NCBI GenBank assembly: GCA_002320595.1
Contig: DCKB01000076.1
Coordinates: 51,570-115,569 of the forward strand
DNA length: 64,000 bases
DNA from: Christensenella sp. UBA1685
GTDB lineage: Bacteria; Bacillota; Clostridia; Christensenellales; CAG-138
Direction: 5' to 3'
Shown: piece by piece, positions 35,180 through 42,058 of the stretch
Layout: every line of letters starts with the position of its first letter
Position numbering within the stretch: the first letter of the stretch is position 1
The notes under the pieces: generated by a model
Databases searched by the model: none
The model's input: the letters and a program-made list of their open reading frames with translations, nothing else
What the model was told of the DNA's origin: nothing
Program-made: the position numbers and the translations under genes

Positions 35180-35464
35180 TTACGGCTCGTATTCTGCGCC
35201 GCACAACTTTCCCGCAACATACAAACGCTCGGCCGAAAGTTCAAGAAGCGTAAGCCCCTCTCCCGTGATTCGGAGGATACCGCAAGCCGTGTGCAGCCGC
35301 ACAATGTTTTCACCGCATTCAAAGAGGCCTTTGTGGTTTTCAACCAACATAGCCTCCCTTCCCTGCAGCGTCAGCTTCGGCATGCCGGAAACCGCTTCGG
35401 CCGGAAGGTCCAAAGCTTCGGCCACACGGCGTCCCAGCCTGATTTTACGTTTTTTGTTGGACAT
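35180..35464 (-). CDS. yqfC: Sporulation protein YqfC
   Basis: A 94-residue protein of the YabP/YqfC family (RVAEALDLPAEAVSGMPKLT, then LLELSAERLYVAGKL). In Bacillus it is transcribed by the mother-cell sigma-E with yqfD. The minus strand upstream has GCATACTT and CATATGAT boxes with poor spacing for sigma-E, so that promoter is only a possibility. An inverted repeat covers its ribosome site. Confidence 0.92.
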   Translation of the reverse strand: MSNKKRKIRLGRRVAEALDLPAEAVSGMPKLTLQGREAMLVENHKGLFECGENIVRLHTACGILRITGEGLTLLELSAERLYVAGKLCGAEYEP

Positions 35465-35470
35465 AGCAAA

Positions 35471-35504
35471 CCGCCCCCATACGGATAAATCATATGCGGG
35501 GCGG
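35471..35504. other. Inverted repeat over the yqfC ribosome site
   Basis: CCGCCCCCATA (35471-35481) pairs with TATGCGGGGCGG (35493-35504) with one bulged base. The hairpin would lie between sigG and yqfC and cover the GGGGCGG ribosome site, so it could weaken read-through translation of yqfC from the sigG transcript. Confidence 0.45.
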
Positions 35505-35535
35505 CGCGGAAAAAGTATGCTTGTTTTATCTCAGG

Positions 35536-36309
35536 TCAGACATATTTGCGCATGTGCTTAAGCGCGCTTTTTTCAAGGCGGGAAACCTGCGCCTGGCTGA
35601 TCCCGATCTCGGAGGCAACTTCCATCTGCGTCCTGCCATGGAAAAAACGCAATTCGATAATGCGCCGTTCACGCTCGCCAAGCTTATCCAAGCCACCCTC
35701 AATGGCAATCCCATCCAGCCAAAGATCATCCGAACTGCGTTCGTCACGCACTTGATCCATGACGTAGATCGCATCGCCGTCATCGTGATAGATCGGCTCA
35801 AACAGGGAAATGGGATCCTGAATCGCATCAAGCGCAAACACCACGTCCTCTTCCTTCATTTCAAGCGCCTTTGCAATCTCGCCGATACTGGGCTCGCGCG
35901 CATTCTCCTCCATGAGTTTATTGCGCATCTGCAGCGCTTTGTACGCCGTATCGCGCAGGGAACGGCTTACGCGCATGGCAGTATTATCCCGAAGGTACCG
36001 CCGGAGCTCGCCGATAATCATCGGAACGGCATAGGTTGAAAAGCGCACGTCAAGCGCAAGGTTGAAGTTGTCAATCGCTTTAATCAGGCCGATACACCCA
36101 ACCTGAAACAGATCGTCCATCTGTTCGCCCCGGCCGGAAAACCGCTGAATTACGCTGAGCACAAGGCGCAAATTGCCCTGTATGAATTCTTCCCGCGCGC
36201 CGGTGTCCCCCTCCTTGATGCGTACAAGAAGCTCCCTGCTGCGCTTATGCGTCATCATAGGGAGCTTGGATGTATCCATGCCGCAGATATCGACTTTGTT
36301 CAACGCCAT
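35536..36309 (-). CDS. sigG: Forespore sigma factor SigG
   Basis: A 257-residue sigma-70-family factor for late forespore transcription. The SigG-specific N-terminus VDICGMDTSKLP is present, followed by region 2 (DDLFQVGCIGLIKAIDNF, FSTYAVPMIIGELRRYLRD) and region 4 (MEVASEIGISQAQVSRLE). The ribosome site is GGAGG. spoIIGA and sigE, often next to it, are not in this window; tcdA is upstream. Confidence 0.97.
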   Translation of the reverse strand: MALNKVDICGMDTSKLPMMTHKRSRELLVRIKEGDTGAREEFIQGNLRLVLSVIQRFSGRGEQMDDLFQVGCIGLIKAIDNFNLALDVRFSTYAVPMIIGELRRYLRDNTAMRVSRSLRDTAYKALQMRNKLMEENAREPSIGEIAKALEMKEEDVVFALDAIQDPISLFEPIYHDDGDAIYVMDQVRDERSSDDLWLDGIAIEGGLDKLGERERRIIELRFFHGRTQMEVASEIGISQAQVSRLEKSALKHMRKYV

Positions 36310-36377
36310 TCGAGCACCTCCAGGACTTGCGCGCCATGCGCACGCTTTTATCCTAGGATTGCCGGAAGGGCGTTTTG

Positions 36378-37097
36378 TTATTCTGCTTTTGTGAGTATGC
36401 GCACGACCTCGCCCGCAAGGATCAGCCCCGCTGCGGAGGGCACAAAGGAAACGCTTCCCGGCGTTTGCCGCTTGCCCGGGGCAGGTTCAACAGCCGGATT
36501 TTGCGGAGTTTTCGCTTCTTCCCGGGAGTACACCACCCGGAGCGCCGGAATCCCCCGTTTTTTCAGTTCCCGCCGCATAACGCGTGCAAGCGGGCAAACC
36601 GAGGTTTGATAAATGTCGGCAACCTCGAACGCGGTAGGATCAAGCTTATTGCCGGCTCCCATGCTGCTGATGATGGGAATGCGTTCCGCCGCTGCGCGCT
36701 CAATCAGGAGCAGCTTTGACGAGACCGTGTCAATTGCATCCACAACGAAGTCATAACTTGAAAGATCAATTTGCTCCGCTGTGGAAGCATCGTAAAACAA
36801 AGGCATCGCAGTTACGTCCGCTTCCGGGTTGATGTCCAGAATGCGCGCGCGCATGACCTCCGCTTTGTTCATTCCGATCGTGGAATGCAGCGCAATCAGC
36901 TGCCGGTTGATGTTGCTTTCCGCAACAGCATCCGGGTCGACCAACAGAAGCCGCCCAATGCCTGCCCGGGCAAGCGCTTCCGCTGCAAAAGAGCCAACGC
37001 CGCCCACGCCGAACACCGCCACTGATGCACAGCGGAGGCGTTTCACGCCATCTTCTCCCAGCAGAAGCGCCGTCCGAATGAATTGTTCTGAGCCCAT
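36378..37097 (-). CDS. tcdA: tRNA threonylcarbamoyladenosine dehydratase (TcdA/CsdL)
   Basis: A 239-residue E1-like enzyme that cyclises t6A37 in tRNA. The nucleotide-binding loop GVGGVGS is at residues 30-36, followed by NRQLIAL, DAIDTVSSKLLL and the SSMGAGNKLDPT region. ATG at 37097 follows a GGGGG tract; an ATG 27 bases upstream is a weaker alternative. The family is clear from its motifs. Confidence 0.93.
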   Translation of the reverse strand: MGSEQFIRTALLLGEDGVKRLRCASVAVFGVGGVGSFAAEALARAGIGRLLLVDPDAVAESNINRQLIALHSTIGMNKAEVMRARILDINPEADVTAMPLFYDASTAEQIDLSSYDFVVDAIDTVSSKLLLIERAAAERIPIISSMGAGNKLDPTAFEVADIYQTSVCPLARVMRRELKKRGIPALRVVYSREEAKTPQNPAVEPAPGKRQTPGSVSFVPSAAGLILAGEVVRILTKAE

Positions 37098-37128
37098 GCC
37101 TGCCCCCTTGCTGTTTTTCTTCATTATA

Positions 37129-37161
37129 AAAGGCCGCTCTGCACAGCGCAAGGCGGCCTTT
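37129..37161 (-). terminator. Terminator of metNIQ
   Basis: A 9-bp stem (37129-37137 with 37153-37161) directly after metQ, followed on the minus strand by TTTT. Confidence 0.75.
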
Positions 37162-37173
37162 CCGCTTTTTTTG

Positions 37174-37986
37174 TTAGAACTTTGGAATCACCGCGCCGTC
37201 GTAAGTGGCTTCTATATAGTCGCGCACAACGTCGCTTTGAAGCGCTTCAATGAGTGCTTTTGTCTTTTCCGTGTCCTCATTGCCTTCCTTTACCGCAACG
37301 ATGTTGGCATAGGTTTCAGCAGCAAGGGAATCCTTATCCTCCGCGGCAATCGCGTCTTTCCCAACGGAAAGGCCGCCTTGGATGGCATAGTTGCCGTTGA
37401 TGACGGCAAGGTCCACATCGCTGAGGGAACGGGTCAGCTGCGCCGCTTCAATTTCGAGGATCTCAAGGTTCTTGGGATTTTCTGCAATGTCGATCTTCGT
37501 TGCGGTCATGCCCGCACCCTCCTTGAGCTTGATGAGGCCCTGCGCTTCCAGCAGCAGGAGCGCGCGTGCTTCGTTCGTACCATCGTTCGGGATTGCGATT
37601 TTTGCGCCGTCTTCCAGCTCCTCAATGGATGCGGTCTTGCCCGGATAGATGCCAAAGGGCTCATAGTGCACCGCCGCAACGGAAACCAGATGCGTTCCGT
37701 TTTCTTCGTTGAAGTTATCCATGTAAGGCTTGTGCTGGAAGAAGTTGGCATCAAGGTCGCCGTCTTCCAGAGCCGTGTTCGGAATCACATAGCCCGTGAA
37801 CTCAACGATTTTAAGTTCGAAGCCCTTTTCCTTCAGAAGCCCACGAACCTGCTCAAGGATCTCCGCATGCGGAGTCACGGAAGCGCCGACTACGATTGTG
37901 CCGGGGTCTGTCTTGGACTTGGAGCAGCCCGCAAAAAGGGCGAGTGCAGCAAGCGCTGCAAGGGTGAGTGCAAGTACCTTTTTCAT
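37174..37986 (-). CDS. metQ: Methionine-binding lipoprotein MetQ
   Basis: A 270-residue NlpA-family lipoprotein. The signal peptide ends at lipobox LFAGC (lipidated Cys21). The mature part has VVGASVTPHAEILEQ, PNTALEDGDLDANFFQHKPY and NGNYAIQGGL, as in MetQ. It delivers methionine to MetNI. ATG at 37986 has a GGAGGAA site. It is third in metN-metI-metQ, with 32 bases after metI. Confidence 0.96.
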   Translation of the reverse strand: MKKVLALTLAALAALALFAGCSKSKTDPGTIVVGASVTPHAEILEQVRGLLKEKGFELKIVEFTGYVIPNTALEDGDLDANFFQHKPYMDNFNEENGTHLVSVAAVHYEPFGIYPGKTASIEELEDGAKIAIPNDGTNEARALLLLEAQGLIKLKEGAGMTATKIDIAENPKNLEILEIEAAQLTRSLSDVDLAVINGNYAIQGGLSVGKDAIAAEDKDSLAAETYANIVAVKEGNEDTEKTKALIEALQSDVVRDYIEATYDGAVIPKF

Positions 37987-38018
37987 GTTGTATTCCTCCT
38001 GCAATAATATAAAATGCT

Positions 38019-38684
38019 TTATCTTCTCCGCTTATCAATCCGAGCCGCAATATGCATGCCGACCTCCTGAAACACCTGCACAATCGCAACGAGCAGAGCA
38101 AGGGTCACAAGCATTACGTCCGTCTGATAGCGGTGGACGCCATAGTTGACTGCAATCGTGCCGAGGCCGCCGCCGCCCACGAAACCGGCCATTGCAGAAT
38201 AGCCGAGGATCGTTGTGACGGCAATGGCCGCGCCGACCGTAAGGGATGGCTTTGCCTCCGGAAGCATCACGCGCAGCACAATTTGCATTGGAGATGCGCC
38301 CATGGATTGTGCGGCTTCGATCACCCCGCCATCCACCTCTTTAATAGAAGATTCCACCATCCGTGCAATAAAGGGCGCCGAGCCGATCACAAGGGGAACG
38401 ATGGTTGCCGTGGAGCCCAGCGAGGTGCCGAGAATCGCACGCGTTACCGGCGTAAGCGCAACGAGCAGAATGAGGAACGGCGCGCTGCGCAAGAGGTTAA
38501 TTACAACGCCAAGCGTGCGGTTGAGCACCGGCATGGGCCGGATGCCGTCTTCCCCACTCACCACCAGCAGCACGCCGAGCGGCAGCCCGATGAGATAAGC
38601 AAGCAGCGTGGACATGACCACCATATAAAATGTTTCCAGCGTTCCCTCCAGAAACAGGTTCAGCATCTCCTTAGAGAACATCAT
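38019..38684 (-). CDS. metI: Methionine ABC transporter permease MetI
   Basis: A 221-residue membrane subunit with five predicted helices and the EAA-loop region DGGVIEAAQSMGASPMQIVL that docks on MetN. It overlaps the metN 3' end by 14 bases. Family and operon position agree. Confidence 0.96.
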   Translation of the reverse strand: MMFSKEMLNLFLEGTLETFYMVVMSTLLAYLIGLPLGVLLVVSGEDGIRPMPVLNRTLGVVINLLRSAPFLILLVALTPVTRAILGTSLGSTATIVPLVIGSAPFIARMVESSIKEVDGGVIEAAQSMGASPMQIVLRVMLPEAKPSLTVGAAIAVTTILGYSAMAGFVGGGGLGTIAVNYGVHRYQTDVMLVTLALLVAIVQVFQEVGMHIAARIDKRRR

Positions 38685-39702
38685 CCGTCACCTCCTCGTA
38701 ATGCACGTTTTGTGCGTTGAGATACGCTTCAATGCGGGAAACCGCGTCTTCCGCCTCCGGCAGCTGCACAATCATCTGCCCGACGGTCTTTCCTTCAATG
38801 GCGCGCGTGTTCGCAAACAGGATGTTTACGGGTGCGCCGCAGACAAGCACCATGTTGGCAATAACGGGCTCAAACGGCGTCATGCCATCAAACACAATGC
38901 GCAGCATCCGCTGATTTTTTGCCCCGAACGCCGGAGCCTCCGCGCGCTGCTCCCTGCCGGGGAACAACAGCCGGCGTGCCGCCGCGGTCTTCGGGCGGCG
39001 GAAGATTTCTTCCACCTTTCCCATCTCAGCCACATGGCTTGCGTCAAGGATGGCCACACGGGAACAGATTTCTTCCACAACGCGCATCTCGTGTGTGATG
39101 ACGACGATGGTGATTCCGAGACGCTCGTTGATCTCTTTGAGCAACAAAAGGATGGACCGTGTCGTTGTTGGGTCAAGCGCGCTTGTCGCCTCGTCGCACA
39201 GGAGCACCTTCGGCTCGTTCGCAAGCGCGCGCGCGATGGCGATACGCTGCTTCTGTCCGCCGGAAAGCTGGGCCGGATAGGCGTTGCGCCTGTCGGAAAG
39301 GCCGACAATCTCCAGCAGCTCCAGCGCACGCTTTTCTGCCTCACGCCTGTTTACGCCGGAAAGCAGCAAGGGGAAGCAGATGTTTTCAATCGCCGTGCTC
39401 TGCATCAGCAGATTGAACTGTTGAAAGATCATCCCAATGCCGCGCCTAGCCTGCCTGAGCTGCTTTTCCGTTAAGGCGGAAAGCTCCTGCCCATCCACGA
39501 AAACGCGCCCTTCCGTTGGTCGCTCCAGCAGGTTCATGCAGCGTACGAGCGTGCTTTTACCCGCGCCGGAAAGCCCGATGATGCCGAAAATCTCTCCTTG
39601 GTTGATTGAAAGGTCGATGCCTTCAAGCGCGACGACGTCCCCGTTTTTGCCGGAAAAACGCTTTGTCAGGCCTTCAATACGAATGATTTCCTTTTGATCC
39701 AT
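38671..39702 (-). CDS. metN: Methionine ABC transporter ATPase MetN
   Basis: A 343-residue ATPase: Walker A GLSGAGKS at residues 43-50, signature LSGGQKQR, Walker B LLCDEATSALD and H-loop VITHEMRVV. A C-terminal NIL domain (about 265-343) is the methionine sensor that causes trans-inhibition. ATG at 39702 follows GAGGTG. It is first after the attenuator terminator and Met-rich leader, so expression is probably controlled by methionine supply. Confidence 0.96.
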   Translation of the reverse strand: MDQKEIIRIEGLTKRFSGKNGDVVALEGIDLSINQGEIFGIIGLSGAGKSTLVRCMNLLERPTEGRVFVDGQELSALTEKQLRQARRGIGMIFQQFNLLMQSTAIENICFPLLLSGVNRREAEKRALELLEIVGLSDRRNAYPAQLSGGQKQRIAIARALANEPKVLLCDEATSALDPTTTRSILLLLKEINERLGITIVVITHEMRVVEEICSRVAILDASHVAEMGKVEEIFRRPKTAAARRLLFPGREQRAEAPAFGAKNQRMLRIVFDGMTPFEPVIANMVLVCGAPVNILFANTRAIEGKTVGQMIVQLPEAEDAVSRIEAYLNAQNVHYEEVTDDVL

Positions 39703-39730
39703 AAACACCTCGGATAAAGCATAATAAAAA

Positions 39731-39757
39731 GGGCGGCGAGCTGTGCTCACCGCCCAA
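39731..39757 (-). terminator. Attenuator terminator upstream of metN
   Basis: On the minus strand an 11-bp stem (left arm 39755-39745, right arm 39741-39731, ACA loop, one G-U pair) is followed directly by TTTTTATT. It lies after the leader peptide and before metN, in the same transcript, so it must be bypassed for metNIQ expression. Confidence 0.9.
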
Positions 39758-39815
39758 TGTAATCTACGGAAACGCTCCGTTACATTTGCAGCCACACCAA
39801 CCCGCTTTGGGCAAC
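39749..39815 (-). promoter_or_regulatory. Possible antiterminator pairing
   Basis: Leader codons 24-26 (GTTGCCCAA, 39815-39807) can pair with TTGGGCGGT (39757-39749), six Watson-Crick and three wobble pairs, extendable by one C-G pair. This would use most of the terminator's left arm. A second hairpin (39756-39786) spans the leader stop codon between the two segments. The pairing is read by eye; energies were not computed. Confidence 0.5.
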
Positions 39816-39884
39816 GCACTGAGAGCCGCACATCATGGACATGCAGCTCATGGGCATCATCATGGTCGCAAACACGGAATCCAT
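39780..39884 (-). CDS. Methionine-rich leader peptide of metNIQ
   Basis: A 34-codon open frame with an excellent ribosome site (AAAGGAG, 7 bases before ATG). Nine codons are ATG, at positions 1, 8, 9, 10, 12, 15, 17, 18 and 34; three are Cys codons (14, 19, 23). The central part reads MMMPMSCMSMM. It sits between a promoter and an intrinsic terminator upstream of metN, the architecture of trp/his-type attenuators. Ribosome stalling at codons 8-18 under methionine shortage would leave codons 24-26 free to disrupt the terminator. No S-box or T-box features are seen here. A metal-binding micro-protein is the alternative reading. Confidence 0.8.
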   Translation of the reverse strand: MDSVFATMMMPMSCMSMMCGSQCVAQSGLVWLQM

Positions 39885-39920
39885 TTGGAAACTCCTTTGT
39901 TACAGCAATAAAACACGATT

Positions 39921-39949
39921 ATAGTAACGCATAGCCCGCGCTTTGTCAA
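39921..39949 (-). promoter_or_regulatory. Promoter of the metNIQ leader
   Basis: A perfect TTGACA (39944-39949, minus strand) is 17 bp from TACTAT (39921-39926). A TATAAT lies 3 bases further but with 20-bp spacing. Transcription would begin about 30 bases before the leader ATG. Confidence 0.7.
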
Positions 39950-39997
39950 CGCCTAATTTCTTGGTTTTTCTGTGCAAGCCGGATCCTTTGCCTGGGC

Positions 39998-40026
39998 TTG
40001 ACCGCAGCACAGCTGCGTAGTATAGT
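39998..40026 (+). promoter_or_regulatory. Promoter of the AEC transporter gene
   Basis: TTGACC (39998-40003), a 17-bp spacer and TATAGT (40021-40026) read away from the metNIQ promoter. The transcript would have a leader of about 115 bases, in which I see no structure. Confidence 0.65.
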
Positions 40027-40147
40027 ATCTGAAAGCGCGTTCTGTGAACGCATTCATGGTAGGCGAACACTGCTCTTTTGCTTGCATTGGCGCTTCCTGT
40101 TCTGAAGGCCGCGCGCAGTAAAACGGCTTGAAATGGAGTCAATCGGA

Positions 40148-41068
40148 ATGGCTTTTTTCGGAAAGGTTTTGAATCAGCAGCTTGTGCTGCTCCTGCTGGT
40201 TCTCGTTGGGCTTATTGTAAAGAAACTCAGAATCCTCAATCGCGAATCCGAGAAAGCGGTATCGAGCCTCCTTGTCAATGTGCTGCTCCCCTGCAACATC
40301 ATCCAATCCTTTCTGGGGGAAATTACAATTTCGGCTGAATTTGTCAAAAGCTGCATCCTTGCCGTTTTGATTGCAGCCTGTATACAAATTGTTTCCGTTT
40401 TTGCCAGTAAACTGCTGTTTCACCGCTTTTCGCAAGAAAAGCAGGCGATTCTCCGCTATGGGCTCATTTGCTCAAACTCAAGCTTTGTTGGCATGCCGAT
40501 TGCAGAAACGCTTTATGGCAGCCTCGGTGTACTTTATACTTCGCTCTTCCAAATTCCCATTCGCTTTACGATGTGGACCGCAGGCCTCTCGCTTTTCACA
40601 AACGTAAACAAAAAAGATGCGTTTAAAAAGTTGGCGACGCATCCATGTATCGTCTCAATTTTTATCGGCATCGTATTGATGCTCACGCGCGTCGAGCTTC
40701 TTCCAAAATTTCTTGGCGACACGGTTTACAGCATCAGCAAGACCACTGTGCCCATCTCCATGATTACAGTTGGTTCCATTATGGCGGATGCGGATGTGAA
40801 ATCCCTGTTTTCAAAGTCGATTCTCTATTATACCGCTGTCCGCCTCATTGCGTTTCCGCTTTTGGTATACGGTGCTTTAAAGCTGCTTCACACAGAAGCA
40901 CTTTTGGTCAACATCGCTGTGATTATGACTGCAATGCCCGCCGGCGCCTCCACCTCTATCCTTGCAGAAAAATACGACGGGGATGCGCAATATGCGGCAC
41001 AGCTCACGTTTGTATCAACGCTTTGTTCAATCGTTACCATCCCGGTCATCAGCCTGTTGTTCACATAA
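40148..41068 (+). CDS. AEC-family (auxin efflux carrier type) transporter
   Basis: A 306-residue membrane protein with about ten hydrophobic segments and the two-fold AEC layout, including NVLLPCNIIQSF and the C-terminal MPAGASTSILAEKYDG. Members move organic acids or amino acids; substrate unknown. ATG at 40148 follows GGAG, whereas the frame's first ATG (40133) has no site. It is divergent from metNIQ and ends in a strong terminator. Confidence 0.9.
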   Translation: MAFFGKVLNQQLVLLLLVLVGLIVKKLRILNRESEKAVSSLLVNVLLPCNIIQSFLGEITISAEFVKSCILAVLIAACIQIVSVFASKLLFHRFSQEKQAILRYGLICSNSSFVGMPIAETLYGSLGVLYTSLFQIPIRFTMWTAGLSLFTNVNKKDAFKKLATHPCIVSIFIGIVLMLTRVELLPKFLGDTVYSISKTTVPISMITVGSIMADADVKSLFSKSILYYTAVRLIAFPLLVYGALKLLHTEALLVNIAVIMTAMPAGASTSILAEKYDGDAQYAAQLTFVSTLCSIVTIPVISLLFT

Positions 41069-41075
41069 AAATATG

Positions 41076-41102
41076 GCCCGGTTCAGCAACCGGGCTTTTT
41101 TC
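41076..41102 (+). terminator. Terminator between AEC gene and spoIIID
   Basis: A perfect 8-bp stem GCCCGGTT/AACCGGGC with a CAGC loop (41076-41095) and a T run. The last Ts overlap the spoIIID stop codon; it may act in both directions. Confidence 0.85.
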
Positions 41103-41358
41103 ATATGTGATCCTCGCCTTTATACTTCCGATATGTAGCCATGCCGCCGCGAATGTGCCGCTCCTCTTTATTTTTGTTCAGAATTGCCCGCACCTCTTTT
41201 GCAAGCATCGGATCGAGCTGCCGCAAGCGCGTTTGCATGTCCTGATGTACTGTGGATTTGCTGATGCCGAATTCCCGCGCGGCGGCCCGCACCGTGGATT
41301 CATGCTCTATGATATATTCGGCAAGAGACAAAACGCGTTCCTCGATATAAGCGTACAT
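41101..41358 (-). CDS. spoIIID: Sporulation transcriptional regulator SpoIIID
   Basis: An 85-residue DNA-binding protein of the mother-cell sporulation programme. The helix-turn-helix STVRAAAREFGISKSTVHQD is followed by the basic C-terminal region RHIRGGMATYRKYK, matching SpoIIID in order and length. It is monocistronic. Confidence 0.96.
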   Translation of the reverse strand: MYAYIEERVLSLAEYIIEHESTVRAAAREFGISKSTVHQDMQTRLRQLDPMLAKEVRAILNKNKEERHIRGGMATYRKYKGEDHI

Positions 41359-41413
41359 AAAACACCCCCGAACAAGCTTTGTACAGCTTATGAAGGCGTT
41401 TCACGAAACATGA

Positions 41414-42058
41414 CTAATCCGAACGTTCTCTTTCGCAGGCAGCGCACGCATATACCGCCGCCGCGCCCGCTTCGCGCAAAGCGCGCGCACATTCGGAAAG
41501 CGTCGCGCCGGTCGTGCGCACATCATCAATGAGCAGCAAGCGCATTCCCTTGGCCTCGGGGGACGCCGCAAACGCGCCGCGCAAATTCCGGGCGCGCCGC
41601 CTCGCATTCAGCGAGGTTTGCGTTTTTGTGTTGCGTGTGCGCCGGATCAGCTCCTCACGCACCGGAACCCCTATGCGCTCCGACAGCGCCTCCGCAAGAA
41701 GTGCGCTCTGATTGTATCCCCGCCTGCGCAGACGGCGCTTATGCAGCGGAACGGGTATGATCGCTTCAAAGGTCCAGTCTGCCGGAAGCTCTAAAAATGA
41801 AATGAAAAACGGCGCCAGATACCGCGCGTTGCCATACTTCAGGCGATGGACGGCAATTGCAGTTTCCTCGCTGTAAATCAACCCCGCCGCGAAGCCGTCC
41901 GCAAAGCGCAGCGCCGGCGGCAATGTGCAGCGCCTGATCCCCGCAGCACAGGAAGCGCAAAGCCTCTCTTCATTCACACACGCTTCCTCTCCGCATATGC
42001 AGCAGGCGACATTCTCCGGATACAGCAGCGAAAGGAACGCCTCAAGTAATCCGTTCAT
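41414..42058 (-). CDS. ComF-family protein
   Basis: A 214-residue protein with an N-terminal zinc ribbon (Cys19/20, 22, 27, 34, 37) and a phosphoribosyltransferase-like domain (LLLIDDVRTTGATL). Family members help take up single-stranded DNA in competence. Its ATG overlaps the recD2 stop, so it is coupled to a helicase gene. Confidence 0.93.
   Translation of the reverse strand: MNGLLEAFLSLLYPENVACCICGEEACVNEERLCASCAAGIRRCTLPPALRFADGFAAGLIYSEETAIAVHRLKYGNARYLAPFFISFLELPADWTFEAIIPVPLHKRRLRRRGYNQSALLAEALSERIGVPVREELIRRTRNTKTQTSLNARRRARNLRGAFAASPEAKGMRLLLIDDVRTTGATLSECARALREAGAAAVYACAACERERSD

Noticed and set aside
35465..35535. Sigma-E promoter for yqfC
   Set aside because: Boxes resembling sigma-E elements exist, but spacing is off and they overlap the inverted repeat; not strong enough to list.
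36829..38007. 392-codon plus-strand ORF
   Set aside because: Spans antisense of tcdA, a terminator and metQ; no motif and no ribosome site.
39780..39884. Met/Cys-rich peptide as a copper chaperone
   Set aside because: Possible by composition, but its placement between promoter and attenuator of a methionine transporter is better explained as a leader peptide.
39703..39950. S-box (SAM) riboswitch or T-box upstream of metN
   Set aside because: Neither conserved core was found; the leader contains a Met-rich ORF and a terminator instead.
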